DNA from: Kofleriaceae bacterium
GTDB lineage: Bacteria; Myxococcota_A; Polyangia; Haliangiales; Haliangiaceae
NCBI GenBank assembly: GCA_018058095.1
Contig: JAGPCO010000010.1
Span: 1 to 64,000, forward strand
Length of the DNA stretch: 64,000 nucleotides
Direction: 5' to 3'
Below are positions 29,173 through 39,570 of this stretch, piece by piece; position 1 is the first letter of the stretch; each line of letters starts with the position of its first letter. The translations under genes and the position numbers were made by a program. Under the pieces are notes generated by a model. The model was not told the origin of the DNA and did not search any database. It saw nothing but the letters and a program-made list of their open reading frames with translations.

Positions 29173-29205
29173 CGGGATGCTGAAGAAGCATCGTGCCTGC
29201 TGAAG
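29169..29205. repeat. Dispersed palindromic repeat, diverged copy
   Basis: CTAGCGGGATGCTGAAGAAG resembles CTAGCAGGCTGCTGAGAAA at 19771. GATGCTGAAGAAGCATCG forms a small hairpin, and CCTGCTGAAGG follows. The first CTAG carries the TAG stop of the isochorismatase-like gene. Confidence 0.5.
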
Positions 29206-29278
29206 GCTCCCGGGGATCGTCGGTGCCCCGCGCAAACCGCGCGTGGCCCGGGGCTCGGCCGGAAATGCCGCAGTGCGC

Positions 29279-29284
29279 TAGAGT
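29279..29284 (+). promoter_or_regulatory. Putative -10 box (TAGAGT) for ccr
   Basis: TAGAGT is 9 nt before ATG 29294 (CGCTCTGCC between). There is no SD sequence. Confidence 0.45.
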
Positions 29285-29293
29285 CGCTCTGCC

Positions 29294-30604
29294 ATGACCG
29301 CCGCCTCCGCGAGCTCCGACGGCCGAAACGATCTGTACGCGCTGGGGCAAGCGCCTCCTCTCGGCCACGTGCCGACGCAGATGCACGCCCAGGTCATCCG
29401 CGCCGAGCGGTTCGGCGAGCCGCGCGACGCGTTCCAGCCCGAGGTCGTGCCGGTGCCCACGCTGGGGCCGCGCGACGTGCTGGTGTACGTGATGGCGGCC
29501 GGCGTCAACTACAACAACGTGTGGGCGGCGATGGGCATCCCGGTCGACGTCATCAAGGCCCGGCAGAAGAAGGGCGAGGCCGAGGCCTTCCACGTCGGCG
29601 GCTCTGATGCCTCCGGCATCGTCTGGCAGGTCGGCACCGACGTGAACAACGTCAAGGTCGGCGACGAGGTCGTGCTGCACTGTGGCATGTGGGATCCGGC
29701 CGACCCGCACGTGGTGGCCGGGCGCGACCCGATGCTGGCGCCGAGCCAGATCATCTGGGGCTACGAGTCGAACTGGGGCAGCTTCGCCCAGTTCACCCGG
29801 GTCCAGGACCACCAGTGCGTGCCCAAGCCCGCGCACCTGACCTGGGAGGAGGCCGCGGCCTACATGCTGGTGGCGGCGACCGCGTACCGCATGCTGCACG
29901 GCTGGCCGCCCAACACCGTCGGCCCGGGCGACCCGGTGCTGGTGTGGGGTGGCGCCGGGGGCCTCGGCTCGATGGCCATCCAGATCGTGCGCGCGGCCGG
30001 TGGGCGCGCGATCGCCGTGGTGTCGGGCGACGACAAGATCGAGTACTGCAAGCGCCTCGGCGCGGTCGGGGTGATCGACCGGCGCAAGTTCAGCCACTGG
30101 GGCAAGCTGCCGCGCTGGTCCGACGACATCGAGTACGGGCAGTGGCTCATGGGCGCGCGCGCCTTCGGCAAGGCGTTCTGGGACGCGCTCGGCGAGAAGA
30201 AGAGCCCGACCATCGTGTTCGAGCACCCGGGCGAGACCACGCTGCCGACCTCGTGCTTCATGTGCGAGACCGGCGGCATGGTGGTCATCTGCGCCGGCAC
30301 CACCGGCTACAACGCCACGCTCGACCTGCGCTACCACTGGATGCGGCAGAAGCGGCTGCAGGGTTCCCACTTCGCCAACGACGCCCAGGCGGTCGGGGTC
30401 AACCAGCTGGTGATCGACCGCAAGGTCGACCCGTGCCTGGCCCGGACCTTCCCGTTCGCTGGCACCGGCGCGTGCCACCAGCTCATGCGCGACAACCAGC
30501 ACCCGAGCGGCAACATGGCCATCCTGGTCGGCGCGCCGCGGACCGGCCTGCGTACCCTCGACGAGGCACGCGCCGCGTTCGCGGCCGACGGGGTGGCGTC
30601 GTGA
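29294..30604 (+). CDS. ccr: Crotonyl-CoA carboxylase/reductase
   Basis: A 436-residue zinc-independent MDR-family enzyme that converts crotonyl-CoA, CO2 and NADPH to ethylmalonyl-CoA. The length and the sequence [30 protein letters not shown], and [12 protein letters not shown] are characteristic of Ccr and set it apart from ordinary quinone reductases. The NADPH motif is [15 protein letters not shown]. Ccr is the key step of the ethylmalonyl-CoA pathway for acetyl-CoA assimilation, and it also makes ethylmalonyl extender units for polyketides. The next gene, an epimerase-like VOC protein, starts on the stop codon, which fits the metabolic role. No polyketide synthase is in the window. Confidence 0.93.
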   Translation: MTAASASSDGRNDLYALGQAPPLGHVPTQMHAQVIRAERFGEPRDAFQPEVVPVPTLGPRDVLVYVMAAGVNYNNVWAAMGIPVDVIKARQKKGEAEAFHVGGSDASGIVWQVGTDVNNVKVGDEVVLHCGMWDPADPHVVAGRDPMLAPSQIIWGYESNWGSFAQFTRVQDHQCVPKPAHLTWEEAAAYMLVAATAYRMLHGWPPNTVGPGDPVLVWGGAGGLGSMAIQIVRAAGGRAIAVVSGDDKIEYCKRLGAVGVIDRRKFSHWGKLPRWSDDIEYGQWLMGARAFGKAFWDALGEKKSPTIVFEHPGETTLPTSCFMCETGGMVVICAGTTGYNATLDLRYHWMRQKRLQGSHFANDAQAVGVNQLVIDRKVDPCLARTFPFAGTGACHQLMRDNQHPSGNMAILVGAPRTGLRTLDEARAAFAADGVAS

Positions 30605-31104
30605 CCGCGCCGGCCCGCCCGTTCCGCGTGCTCGGCCTGCAGCAGGTGGCGATCGGCGGCCCCGACAAGGCGGCGCTGTGCGCGTTGTGGGTCGACCTGC
30701 TCGGGCTAGCGGTGACCGGCAGCTTCCGCAGCGAGCGCGAGAACGTCGACGAGGACATCCTCACGCTGGGCCTGGGCACCGGGGCCGTCGAGCTCGATCT
30801 GATGCAGCCGATCGACCCCGACAAGAAGCCCAAGGTGCACGACCCGGCGCTCAACCACCTCGGCCTGTGGGTCGATGACCTGGCGGCGGCGGTGGCGTGG
30901 CTGAGCGGGCAGGGGGTGCGCTTCACCCCGGGCGGCATCCGCCGTGGCGCCGCCGGCCACGACGTGTGCTTCATCCACCCCAAGGGTGATCCCGCCGGCG
31001 CCGCGCGCGGCGGGGAGGGCGTGCTCATCGAGCTGGTGCAGGCGCCGCCGGCGCTGATCGCCGCCCTGGCCGCGCCGGCGCCGCCGGGCCCAGGGCCAGG
31101 CTGA
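30601..31104 (+). CDS. VOC-family protein, methylmalonyl/ethylmalonyl-CoA epimerase-like
   Basis: A 167-residue vicinal-oxygen-chelate protein with two beta-alpha-beta halves. It resembles methylmalonyl-CoA epimerase: [20 protein letters not shown] (metal His), FIHPKGD, and GVLIELVQ (metal/catalytic Glu). The first metal ligand, normally His in a DHxxIAV motif, appears to be Gln (GLQQVAIGG). The region between is a typical GLAVTGSF...[12 protein letters not shown] 30601 overlaps the ccr stop. The role is most likely epimerisation of ethylmalonyl- or methylmalonyl-CoA. Its last 80 bp overlap the convergent M50B gene. Confidence 0.82.
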   Translation: MTAPARPFRVLGLQQVAIGGPDKAALCALWVDLLGLAVTGSFRSERENVDEDILTLGLGTGAVELDLMQPIDPDKKPKVHDPALNHLGLWVDDLAAAVAWLSGQGVRFTPGGIRRGAAGHDVCFIHPKGDPAGAARGGEGVLIELVQAPPALIAALAAPAPPGPGPG

Positions 31105-31822
31105 ACGCCACGAACAGCAGCACGAGCGACCACCCGAGCCACAGCGCGGCCCACGACCACACCGCCCACACGTCGTCGACGCCGAGGGTGGCCCGGGCCA
31201 TGGCGTGGGCGTCGGACGCCGCCACCACCGCGCCGTCGACCACCAGCGACGGGCGGAACAACACGCGGATGTCGAGCAGCGCGTTGAGGCAGGACTGCGC
31301 CGCCACCAGGAGGGCGAGGAAGCGGGCCCAGGCGGCCGGGACCAGCCACGGCACGACCAGCAGCCCGGCCCCGGTCGCGGCCATGGCCGTCTGACCGAAG
31401 CCGTTGCCGACCAGGGCGAGGGCGCTCACGAGCAGGGCCAGGCCGAGCCCGGCCAGCAGCCAGCGCGCGCGCCGGCCGTCGCGGGCGGCGACCAGCAGGC
31501 CGACGCCGAGCAGCGGCGTGCCCATGTAGCCGGCGGCGGCGATGGCGGCGGCGCCGGCGGCGTTGACGCCCTCGACCGGGAAGGCCAGGCCGCTGCCGTC
31601 GGCGAAGATCTCGATGCGCTCGACCCCGGCGCCGGTGAGCAGCATCAGCACGGCGTGCGAGCTCTCGTGCAGCCAGGTCGCCAGCAGCTTGAACGGGTAC
31701 ATGACCAGGGCCCCGAGCGGCAGGTTCCACACCAGGAGCGACAGCAGCAGCGCGATGGCCACCGGCCGGCGCGGATCGGTCACGCCGAGCGGCGCGGCCG
31801 GGGAGGTGGGCGCACGCGCCAC
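31025..31822 (-). CDS. M50B-like membrane metallopeptidase
   Basis: A 265-residue integral membrane protein (GTG 31822 chosen because it is 4 nt after the upstream stop; GTG 31783 is also possible). The active-site motif is [15 protein letters not shown], with HESSH at residues 52-56 inside a membrane segment. It is followed by six or so hydrophobic segments. This matches PF13398 (Peptidase_M50B), a family of uncertain substrates; the second metal ligand (NG/NP-D type) may be in VGNGFGQ. The C-terminus ([12 protein letters not shown]) overlaps the VOC gene for 80 bp on the opposite strand. Confidence 0.78.
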   Translation of the reverse strand: MARAPTSPAAPLGVTDPRRPVAIALLLSLLVWNLPLGALVMYPFKLLATWLHESSHAVLMLLTGAGVERIEIFADGSGLAFPVEGVNAAGAAAIAAAGYMGTPLLGVGLLVAARDGRRARWLLAGLGLALLVSALALVGNGFGQTAMAATGAGLLVVPWLVPAAWARFLALLVAAQSCLNALLDIRVLFRPSLVVDGAVVAASDAHAMARATLGVDDVWAVWSWAALWLGWSLVLLFVAFSLALGPAAPARPGRRSAPAAPAPAR

Positions 31823-31826
31823 CGGC

Positions 31827-33128
31827 TCAACCCTCGCGCGGCTCGCCGCTGGCGGCCGGGCTCGGCCCCGAGGCGTCGATGGCGGCCGGCACGCCGGTGG
31901 AGAGATCGCCCGTGCCGAGCGTACGCGCCGGCACCGCACCTGCGGATGTGCTTATCGAAGCGGCCCGGGTGTCCACCACCACCGCAGCGTCGGCAGCGGC
32001 TTCCGCCCCTGCTGCATCACCAGCCACGGTCCGTGCGGCGGCACCTGTTCCGGCAACCGCATCCTCCGCCGTGCCTGCCGCTGCACCGGCGTCGACGTCT
32101 GCCGCCGTCGCTGTTCCTGCAGCCGTCGCTCCAGCTGCGGCTGTTCCTGCGGCAGTTGCTGTTCCTCCGGCTGCAGCTGTTCCTGCGGAAGCAGCTGTTC
32201 CTGCGGAAGCAGCTGTTCCTGCGGCAGTTACTGTTCCTGCGGCTGCGGCTGTTCCTGTCGCTGTAGCTGTACTTGTCGCTGTACCTGTCGCTGTTCCTGT
32301 CGCTGTTCCTGTCGCTGTACCTGTCGCCGTACCTGTCGCCGTACCTGTCGCTGTACCTGTCGCCGTCGCTGTTCCTGTCGCTGTTCCTGCAACCGCCGCT
32401 GCGTCTGCAGCCGCACCTGTTCCAGCAGCGCCAGCGCTTTCCGTCCCCGCCGCCGTCCCCGCCGCCGTCCCCGCCGCCTCCGCCCCTCCGAGGCCGAACA
32501 GGCTGGTGATCCGGCGTCGGCGCGGCAACCGCCCGCCAGCCTCGCCGACCCCGTCGGGCTCCACCAGCAGCTGCCGCAGCTGCTCGCCGGGCCAGCGCGC
32601 CAGCGCCACCACGTCGCCCAGGGTCACCGGCGCCGGTCCGCCGCACAGGGCGCCCAGCAGCACGCCGGTGACGCCACCCGCGATCAGGCCGGCCGCGCCG
32701 ATCCACAACCACGCGATCCGCTCGTCGGGGAGCCCGCCACGGGGCACGGCGGCGATGATCACCAGCCCGGCCCCTCCTGCCGCCATGGCCAGCCCGGCCC
32801 GAACCATGGCGCGGACCCGCCCGCCGCGACCGTCGATCGAGGACCACGCCGCCAGGCGGCCTACGCCACCGGCGGTGAGGACGGCGGCGATGCCGGCGAA
32901 GGCCGCCGTGGTCCGCAGCACCTCCTCGAAGCCGCCCGGGGCCGCCAGGCCGGCTCGCCCCAGCACCCAGACTGCCACCGCCAGGGCCGGGATCGCTGCC
33001 ACCAGGCCGACCAGGCCACCCTTGACGAAGCCCCAGGGGGGAGGCCGCACGGCGCGGATGCGCCCCGACGGGGTCTGCTGGATCTCCCTCAGGATCTCGG
33101 CACTTGCGCCGGGGGATGGGGTGCTCAC
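31827..33128 (-). CDS. Membrane protein with an expanded Gly-Thr-Ala-Thr C-terminal tract
   Basis: A 433-residue protein, GTG start at 33128. Residues 1-35 are soluble, then about four to five hydrophobic segments between 38 and 165 (GLVGLVAAIPALAVAVWVLG, TTAAFAGIAAVLTAGG, AGLAMAAGGAGLVIIAAV, AWLWIGAAGLIAGGV). A basic/hydrophobic stretch precedes a low-complexity region (about 230-400) made of GTAT and GTAA tetrapeptides. This comes from a 12-bp tandem repeat and is an obvious slippage product. Other frames in that region are open too, but this one also carries a sensible N-terminal membrane domain. The function is unknown. Confidence 0.7.
   Translation of the reverse strand: MSTPSPGASAEILREIQQTPSGRIRAVRPPPWGFVKGGLVGLVAAIPALAVAVWVLGRAGLAAPGGFEEVLRTTAAFAGIAAVLTAGGVGRLAAWSSIDGRGGRVRAMVRAGLAMAAGGAGLVIIAAVPRGGLPDERIAWLWIGAAGLIAGGVTGVLLGALCGGPAPVTLGDVVALARWPGEQLRQLLVEPDGVGEAGGRLPRRRRITSLFGLGGAEAAGTAAGTAAGTESAGAAGTGAAADAAAVAGTATGTATATGTATGTATGTATGTATGTATGTATGTATSTATATGTAAAAGTVTAAGTAASAGTAASAGTAAAGGTATAAGTAAAGATAAGTATAADVDAGAAAGTAEDAVAGTGAAARTVAGDAAGAEAAADAAVVVDTRAASISTSAGAVPARTLGTGDLSTGVPAAIDASGPSPAASGEPREG
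32100..32420. repeat. Degenerate 12-bp tandem repeat (CCTGTCGCTGTA-type)
   Basis: On the plus strand, blocks of CTGTTCCTGCGG and CCTGTCGCTGTA repeat for about 300 bp, most regular at 32250-32380. It encodes the GTAT tract of the membrane protein on the minus strand. Periodicity of 12 keeps the frame, so copy-number changes would alter the tail length without breaking the gene. Confidence 0.85.
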
Positions 33129-33175
33129 GGCTGCGCCTGGGGGATGGGCCGGTGAGGAAGGAACCGACGGAGGTG

Positions 33176-33181
33176 AGCGTA
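33176..33181 (-). promoter_or_regulatory. Possible -10 box (TACGCT) for the membrane protein gene
   Basis: TACGCT on the minus strand would start transcription near 33169, about 41 nt upstream of GTG 33128. It excludes the longer frame up to 33212 as the translated start. Moderate support. Confidence 0.3.
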
Positions 33182-33244
33182 CCACGCGACGAGATGCCGG
33201 TCTCATCGGCATAATGACCGCAGGCGCCCGCCCCCCTCCCTGCC

Positions 33245-34171
33245 ATGGCCACCAACGCCAACGACAAGTCCCGAGCCTACGCCGCCGCGCACTTCGCGCT
33301 CGAGCTCGAGCGATCGGCCATCGGGCTGGTCCGCTCGATCGAAGGCGGGGGCATGAAGGCCGACGTGATGACCTACCAGTACGGCGCCGGCCAGGAGCGC
33401 TGGCGCCAGCTGGGCAAGCCGAAGTTCGACGACTTCAAGCTGCAGGTCGGCATGTCGATGTCGCTGCAGTTCTACCAGTGGATCGAGGCGTTCTTCTCCG
33501 GCAACCAGGTCCGCAAGAGCGGCGCCATCGTCGCCGCCGACTTCTACTACGCCGAGCGCGCCCGCCGGGAGTTCTACGAGGCCATCATCAAGGACCTCAC
33601 CTTCCCGGCCCTGAGCGCGTCCGACAAGCAGGCGGCCTACCTCAGCGTCGGCGTCGCCGCCGAACGTATCGTCTTCCGCAAGGGCGACGGCAGCAAGCTG
33701 GCCGGCCCGGCCCAGAGCGACCAGCAGAAGCTGTGGTCGGCCTGCAACTTCAACCTCTCGGTCGACGGGTTCGACGATGCGTGTCGTCGGGTCACCAAGA
33801 TCGAGGCGTTCACGATCAAGCAGCAGATCATCGAGCACCACGTCGGCGGGCAGCGCGAGCCGTTCAAGTTCGGCAGCCGCATCGACTTCCCCAACCTGGT
33901 GTTCTACCTGCCCGAGGCCGACGCCGAGCCGTTCGTCGCCCACTTCCAGCAGAACGGCGTGGCCGGCGCTCGCCGCGGGACCGGCCTGACCGGCAGCCTG
34001 CAGTACCTCGACAACGAGAAGAAGCCGCTGGCGACGCTGTCGTTCGGTGGGGCCGACATCGTCAGCATCACGCCGGACCGCTCCGACGCCTCGACCGAGG
34101 AGTTCAAGACGGTCAAGGTCGAGCTGTACACCGAGGTGATGAGCTTCGTGTACGAGCCGCAGCGCGACTGA
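33245..34171 (+). CDS. Phage-tail-tube-like protein (T4 gp19 type), not in a tail cluster
   Basis: A 308-residue soluble protein with no signal. The first 150 residues fit the T4-gp19-like tail-tube fold: ALELERSAIGLVRSIEGGGMKADV, GKPKFDDFKLQVGM, FYQWIEAFFSG, KSGAIVAADFYYAERARREFYEAIIKDLTFPALSASD, YLSVGVAAERIVF. A second segment from about 160 on repeats some of this style (DACRRVTKIEAFTIKQQIIEHHVGGQREPF...) and ends in beta strands, so it may carry two copies of the domain. Tube proteins build phage tails, pyocins and contractile injection systems. No sheath, baseplate or spike genes are nearby. CATAAT lies 30 nt upstream of ATG 33245. Confidence 0.65.
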   Translation: MATNANDKSRAYAAAHFALELERSAIGLVRSIEGGGMKADVMTYQYGAGQERWRQLGKPKFDDFKLQVGMSMSLQFYQWIEAFFSGNQVRKSGAIVAADFYYAERARREFYEAIIKDLTFPALSASDKQAAYLSVGVAAERIVFRKGDGSKLAGPAQSDQQKLWSACNFNLSVDGFDDACRRVTKIEAFTIKQQIIEHHVGGQREPFKFGSRIDFPNLVFYLPEADAEPFVAHFQQNGVAGARRGTGLTGSLQYLDNEKKPLATLSFGGADIVSITPDRSDASTEEFKTVKVELYTEVMSFVYEPQRD

Positions 34172-34317
34172 CCGAGTCCGACCCGCGTGTTTGACCCGCG
34201 TGTGTGACCCGCGGCGGGCCTCCGAGGGCCAGCGCCGCCGCGGTCGCCGTGCCCGCGGTCGCCGTGCCCGCGGTCGATTTCTTGCCCGGGGCAGATCCCT
34301 GGTCCACCGTCGTGGTG

Positions 34318-35115
34318 ATGAGCGCCGCGACCGACCTATATAAGGACAAGATCGAGATCAACCTCGACGGGCGACAGGTCTTTTACCTGTTCTTCGGCGG
34401 CTCGATCATCGCCTGCATGGTGTTCGTGCTCGGCGTCATGGTCGGCAAGCGGGTCGAGGCCCGTGCCCACGTCGACCGCACCACCACCAGCGCCGCGCGC
34501 GACCCGCTGGCGGCGATCGACCGCCTGGCCGCCAGCCCAGGGAGCAGCGAGCTGAGCTTCCGCCAGGCGCTGGTCGGCGGCGCGGCCCCGGCCAGCGACG
34601 TCGAGCAGGCGATCGCCGAGCTCGAGCGGACCCGGCAGGCGGCGAGCAAGGTCGAGGTGGCGAACCAGGCCGAGGCGGCGAGCAAGGCCGAGGCGGCGAG
34701 CAAGGCCGAGGCGGCGAGCAAGGCCGAGGCGGCGAGCAAGCCCGAGGCGGCGAGCAAGGCCGAGGCGAGCAAGCCCGAGGCGGCGAGCAAGCCCGTGACC
34801 GCCGGCAAGCCCGCCGTGGCCAAGGCCCCCGTGAGTGATCCGGCCGCGATCGAGGCCCGCCCGGCCGCCACCGATGGCAAGGGCCGCTTCACGCTCCAGC
34901 TGTCGGCGTTCCAGGTCAAGGCCGAGGCCGAGGCCTTCGCCGCCGAGGTCGGGGCCGCGGGCTACAAGGCCTACTTGACCGAGGCCGTGGTCGACGGCAA
35001 GGGCACGTTCTTCCGGGTCCGACTCGGACGCTACGGCAGCTACGACGAGGCGGTCGCCGCCAAGGGTGAGTTCGAGCAGCGGCTCAAGAAGATCGCGTAC
35101 GTCACCCGCCTGTAG
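34318..35115 (+). CDS. SPOR-domain membrane protein
   Basis: A 265-residue protein, starting at ATG 34318; the longer frame is Val/Pro-rich and non-coding in appearance. A short cytoplasmic N-terminus (LYKDKIEINLDGRQ) and one membrane span (21-43) are followed by a periplasmic linker with 18-bp repeats coding EAASKA (about residues 115-165). The C-terminus (about 190-265) is a SPOR domain: GRFTLQLSAFQVKAEAEAFAAEVGAAGYKAYLT...FFRVRLGRYGSYDEA. SPOR domains bind glycan strands lacking stem peptides at the division septum. It is probably a cell-division or peptidoglycan-associated protein. Confidence 0.9.
   Translation: MSAATDLYKDKIEINLDGRQVFYLFFGGSIIACMVFVLGVMVGKRVEARAHVDRTTTSAARDPLAAIDRLAASPGSSELSFRQALVGGAAPASDVEQAIAELERTRQAASKVEVANQAEAASKAEAASKAEAASKAEAASKPEAASKAEASKPEAASKPVTAGKPAVAKAPVSDPAAIEARPAATDGKGRFTLQLSAFQVKAEAEAFAAEVGAAGYKAYLTEAVVDGKGTFFRVRLGRYGSYDEAVAAKGEFEQRLKKIAYVTRL
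34662..34792 (+). repeat. 18-bp in-frame tandem repeat coding EAASKA
   Basis: GAGGCGGCGAGCAAGGCC recurs several times with small changes (A to P in the sixth residue, one short unit). It forms the helical linker of the SPOR protein. Confidence 0.85.
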
Positions 35116-35135
35116 CGGGCGCGCGACGATCGCGC

Positions 35136-36437
35136 TCAGTCCGCCGTGGTGCGGATCGACGCCGCCAGCAGCTCGCCGGGACCGACCAGCACCATCGGGC
35201 CGCCGGGGCCGGTGATCGTCGCCGCGGTCGGGCGCAGCTCGTCGTAGCTACCCGGGCCACCCAGCATCACCATGGTCTCGACGCTGGTGGTGTCGTCGGG
35301 CGCGACCCCGAGCGCGGCGTACGGCGCCGGCAGCCGCGGCAGCGGCAGCGACGTGCCGTCGGCCGGCCCGATCACGACCCAGCGCCGCAGGCCGGCGGTG
35401 CGGCCGACCAGCTGCGCGACCGCCAGCACCAGGTCGCCGCTGCCGCTGCCCTGGGCCAGCCAGGTCAGCCGGCTGACCTTGACGTCGATCGCCGTCGCCG
35501 CGATCCACGGCAGCAAGGTCGGGCCGGCGTCGAGCTCGACGGCGTCGGTGAAGGCGCGGCGGTCGTACAGCGCCTGCAGCTCGCGCGCCGGCCCGCCGGC
35601 GGGGCGACTCAGCAGCGCCGAGGTGCCGAGGTCGAGCCCAGGCAGGTCATCGACCTCCACGTCGGGCGCGGTCAGCACACCGCCGGATGGGACGTCGCCG
35701 AAGCCACCGCTGTTGATCACGACGGAGTCGGCGATCCGGCTGGTGCGGACCTCGGCCAGGGTGACCGAGGCCGGCAGGCCGCGGACGGTGACGTCGACCG
35801 CGGTCGGGGAGCGGTACGTGCCGGTCACGGTGATGGGGTCCGGCGTGGCGGGGACGTCGACGCTGGCGTGAAACGACTGGAACCCCGCGCCGACCTGGGC
35901 CCGGACCATGAACGTGGTCGGGCCAGAGCACGGCAGGCTCATCGTCAGGGTTGGGGTGGCGACGGTGGCGCCGGCGTCGCACGAGGTCAGCACCTCGTAC
36001 AACGAGGCGCCGGCCAAGGTCGGGACGGTGACCTGGTGGGTGACGCTCGGCGGGCGTGGCCCGGGCAGGGTCAGCTCGTCCCCCGGCTTGGTGGCCAGGA
36101 ACGTCACCAGCGAGGTCGACGGCAAGCCGGCCGGCGGGCCGCCATCGCCGGCGATCACGGTCACGCTGCCCCCGGCGGCCATCGTCGCCTGGGCCTGGCC
36201 AGCGGCGTCGGTCATCACCGTCGCCACCATGTTGTCGTCGGCGTCGAGGAACACCACCGGCACGTTGGCGGTTGGCGGCCTGATGGTCAGGCGGACCACG
36301 CCAGGGCCAGGCGCGTCGACGCCGGCCGGCGCGTCGACGCCCGCTGTGCCGGTGCGGGCATCGGGCAGGCTCTCGCTGTCGCCGCCGCACGCGGTCAGCA
36401 GCAGCACCAGGGCACATGCATGACGAGGATGGCGCAT
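35136..36437 (-). CDS. Lipoprotein, beta-rich, function unknown
   Basis: A 433-residue lipoprotein: signal [19 protein letters not shown] with the lipid Cys at 17, then an Asp/Ala/Gly linker ([12 protein letters not shown]). The N-terminal globular segment (about 45-95) is an Ig-like fold with carboxypeptidase-regulatory-type turns ([25 protein letters not shown]). Several more sandwich-like segments follow, with no catalytic motif visible. The start is well supported: an SD GGAGGAG lies a few nt before ATG 36437 and a TATGAT box sits further upstream. It is probably exposed at the outer membrane. Confidence 0.75.
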   Translation of the reverse strand: MRHPRHACALVLLLTACGGDSESLPDARTGTAGVDAPAGVDAPGPGVVRLTIRPPTANVPVVFLDADDNMVATVMTDAAGQAQATMAAGGSVTVIAGDGGPPAGLPSTSLVTFLATKPGDELTLPGPRPPSVTHQVTVPTLAGASLYEVLTSCDAGATVATPTLTMSLPCSGPTTFMVRAQVGAGFQSFHASVDVPATPDPITVTGTYRSPTAVDVTVRGLPASVTLAEVRTSRIADSVVINSGGFGDVPSGGVLTAPDVEVDDLPGLDLGTSALLSRPAGGPARELQALYDRRAFTDAVELDAGPTLLPWIAATAIDVKVSRLTWLAQGSGSGDLVLAVAQLVGRTAGLRRWVVIGPADGTSLPLPRLPAPYAALGVAPDDTTSVETMVMLGGPGSYDELRPTAATITGPGGPMVLVGPGELLAASIRTTAD

Positions 36438-36463
36438 CAGATCTCCTCCGCGGGTGAGGGGGG

Positions 36464-36469
36464 ATCATA
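36464..36469 (-). promoter_or_regulatory. -10 box (TATGAT) with a Shine-Dalgarno downstream
   Basis: TATGAT on the minus strand is followed by a short leader containing GGAGGAG before ATG 36437. This gene therefore uses a conventional SD start, unlike many others in the window. Confidence 0.5.
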
Positions 36470-36476
36470 CCGCCGC

Positions 36477-36546
36477 GACGGGCTCCGTGTTTTCAGCAGC
36501 CTGCGAGATCGAAGACGCCTTGCAGGGCGCTTCGTCAGCATCCTGC
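36477..36546. repeat. Dispersed palindromic repeat, copy 2
   Basis: GGGCTCCGTGTTTTCAGCAG followed by CCTGCGAGA matches the minus strand of copy 1 (near 19811-19845) over about 35 bp with few changes. A second arm, TTCGTCAGCATCCTGC, ends near 36546 and matches the diverged copy at 29169. It lies between the divergent lipoprotein and mutS genes. Confidence 0.65.
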
Positions 36547-36594
36547 GGCGGGGCGGGCCGGGCTGTCACACGGGCGCGGTACACCACCAGGGTC

Positions 36595-39294
<2,700 letters not shown>

Positions 39295-39511
39295 TCCGGC
39301 AGACGCAATCGCGCCGATCCGGGCATGGCCGGCGGGCGACGACGGTTGCTCCACGACCGGCGCGACCGAGGTAGGTGTCCGTAGGTACTTGGTTCGTGGT
39401 GCCCACGTCGGCCCACCGCCTTGGGGGAGCCAAACCCCAGGCCACAAGCCTCGGGGGGTTGCGCCCCTCGCGGGAGTGCAAGGCAACCTGCTGAACGCAA
39501 AGGGCTTCGGC

Positions 39512-39528
39512 TTGGCAATGTTCTTGCT
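39512..39528 (+). promoter_or_regulatory. Sigma-54 promoter (TTGGCAATGTTCTTGCT)
   Basis: The sequence matches the -24/-12 consensus TTGGCAC-N5-TTGCW with exact spacing: GG at 39514-39515 and GC at 39526-39527. The only -24 departure is AT in place of CG. Transcription would start near 39539, 32 nt before GTG 39571 and its SD. Myxococcota use sigma-54 with enhancer-binding proteins widely. The 217 bp upstream (39295-39511) are long enough for an enhancer site, and contain a GC-rich hairpin near 39434-39462. Confidence 0.6.
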
Positions 39529-39570
39529 CTAGGTCCGGCTCACGAGACCACACCCATGAGGAGGGTAACC

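Noticed and set aside
31542-33155. Cys-rich plus-strand frame (Cys-Ser-Cys-Arg repeats)
   Set aside because: It lies opposite the membrane-protein gene, is created by the 12-bp repeat, and lacks a start, a signal or a recognisable domain.
33245-34171. Part of a prophage or contractile injection system island
   Set aside because: Only one tail-like gene is present. The flanking genes are envelope and division proteins, with no integrase, terminase, sheath or baseplate.
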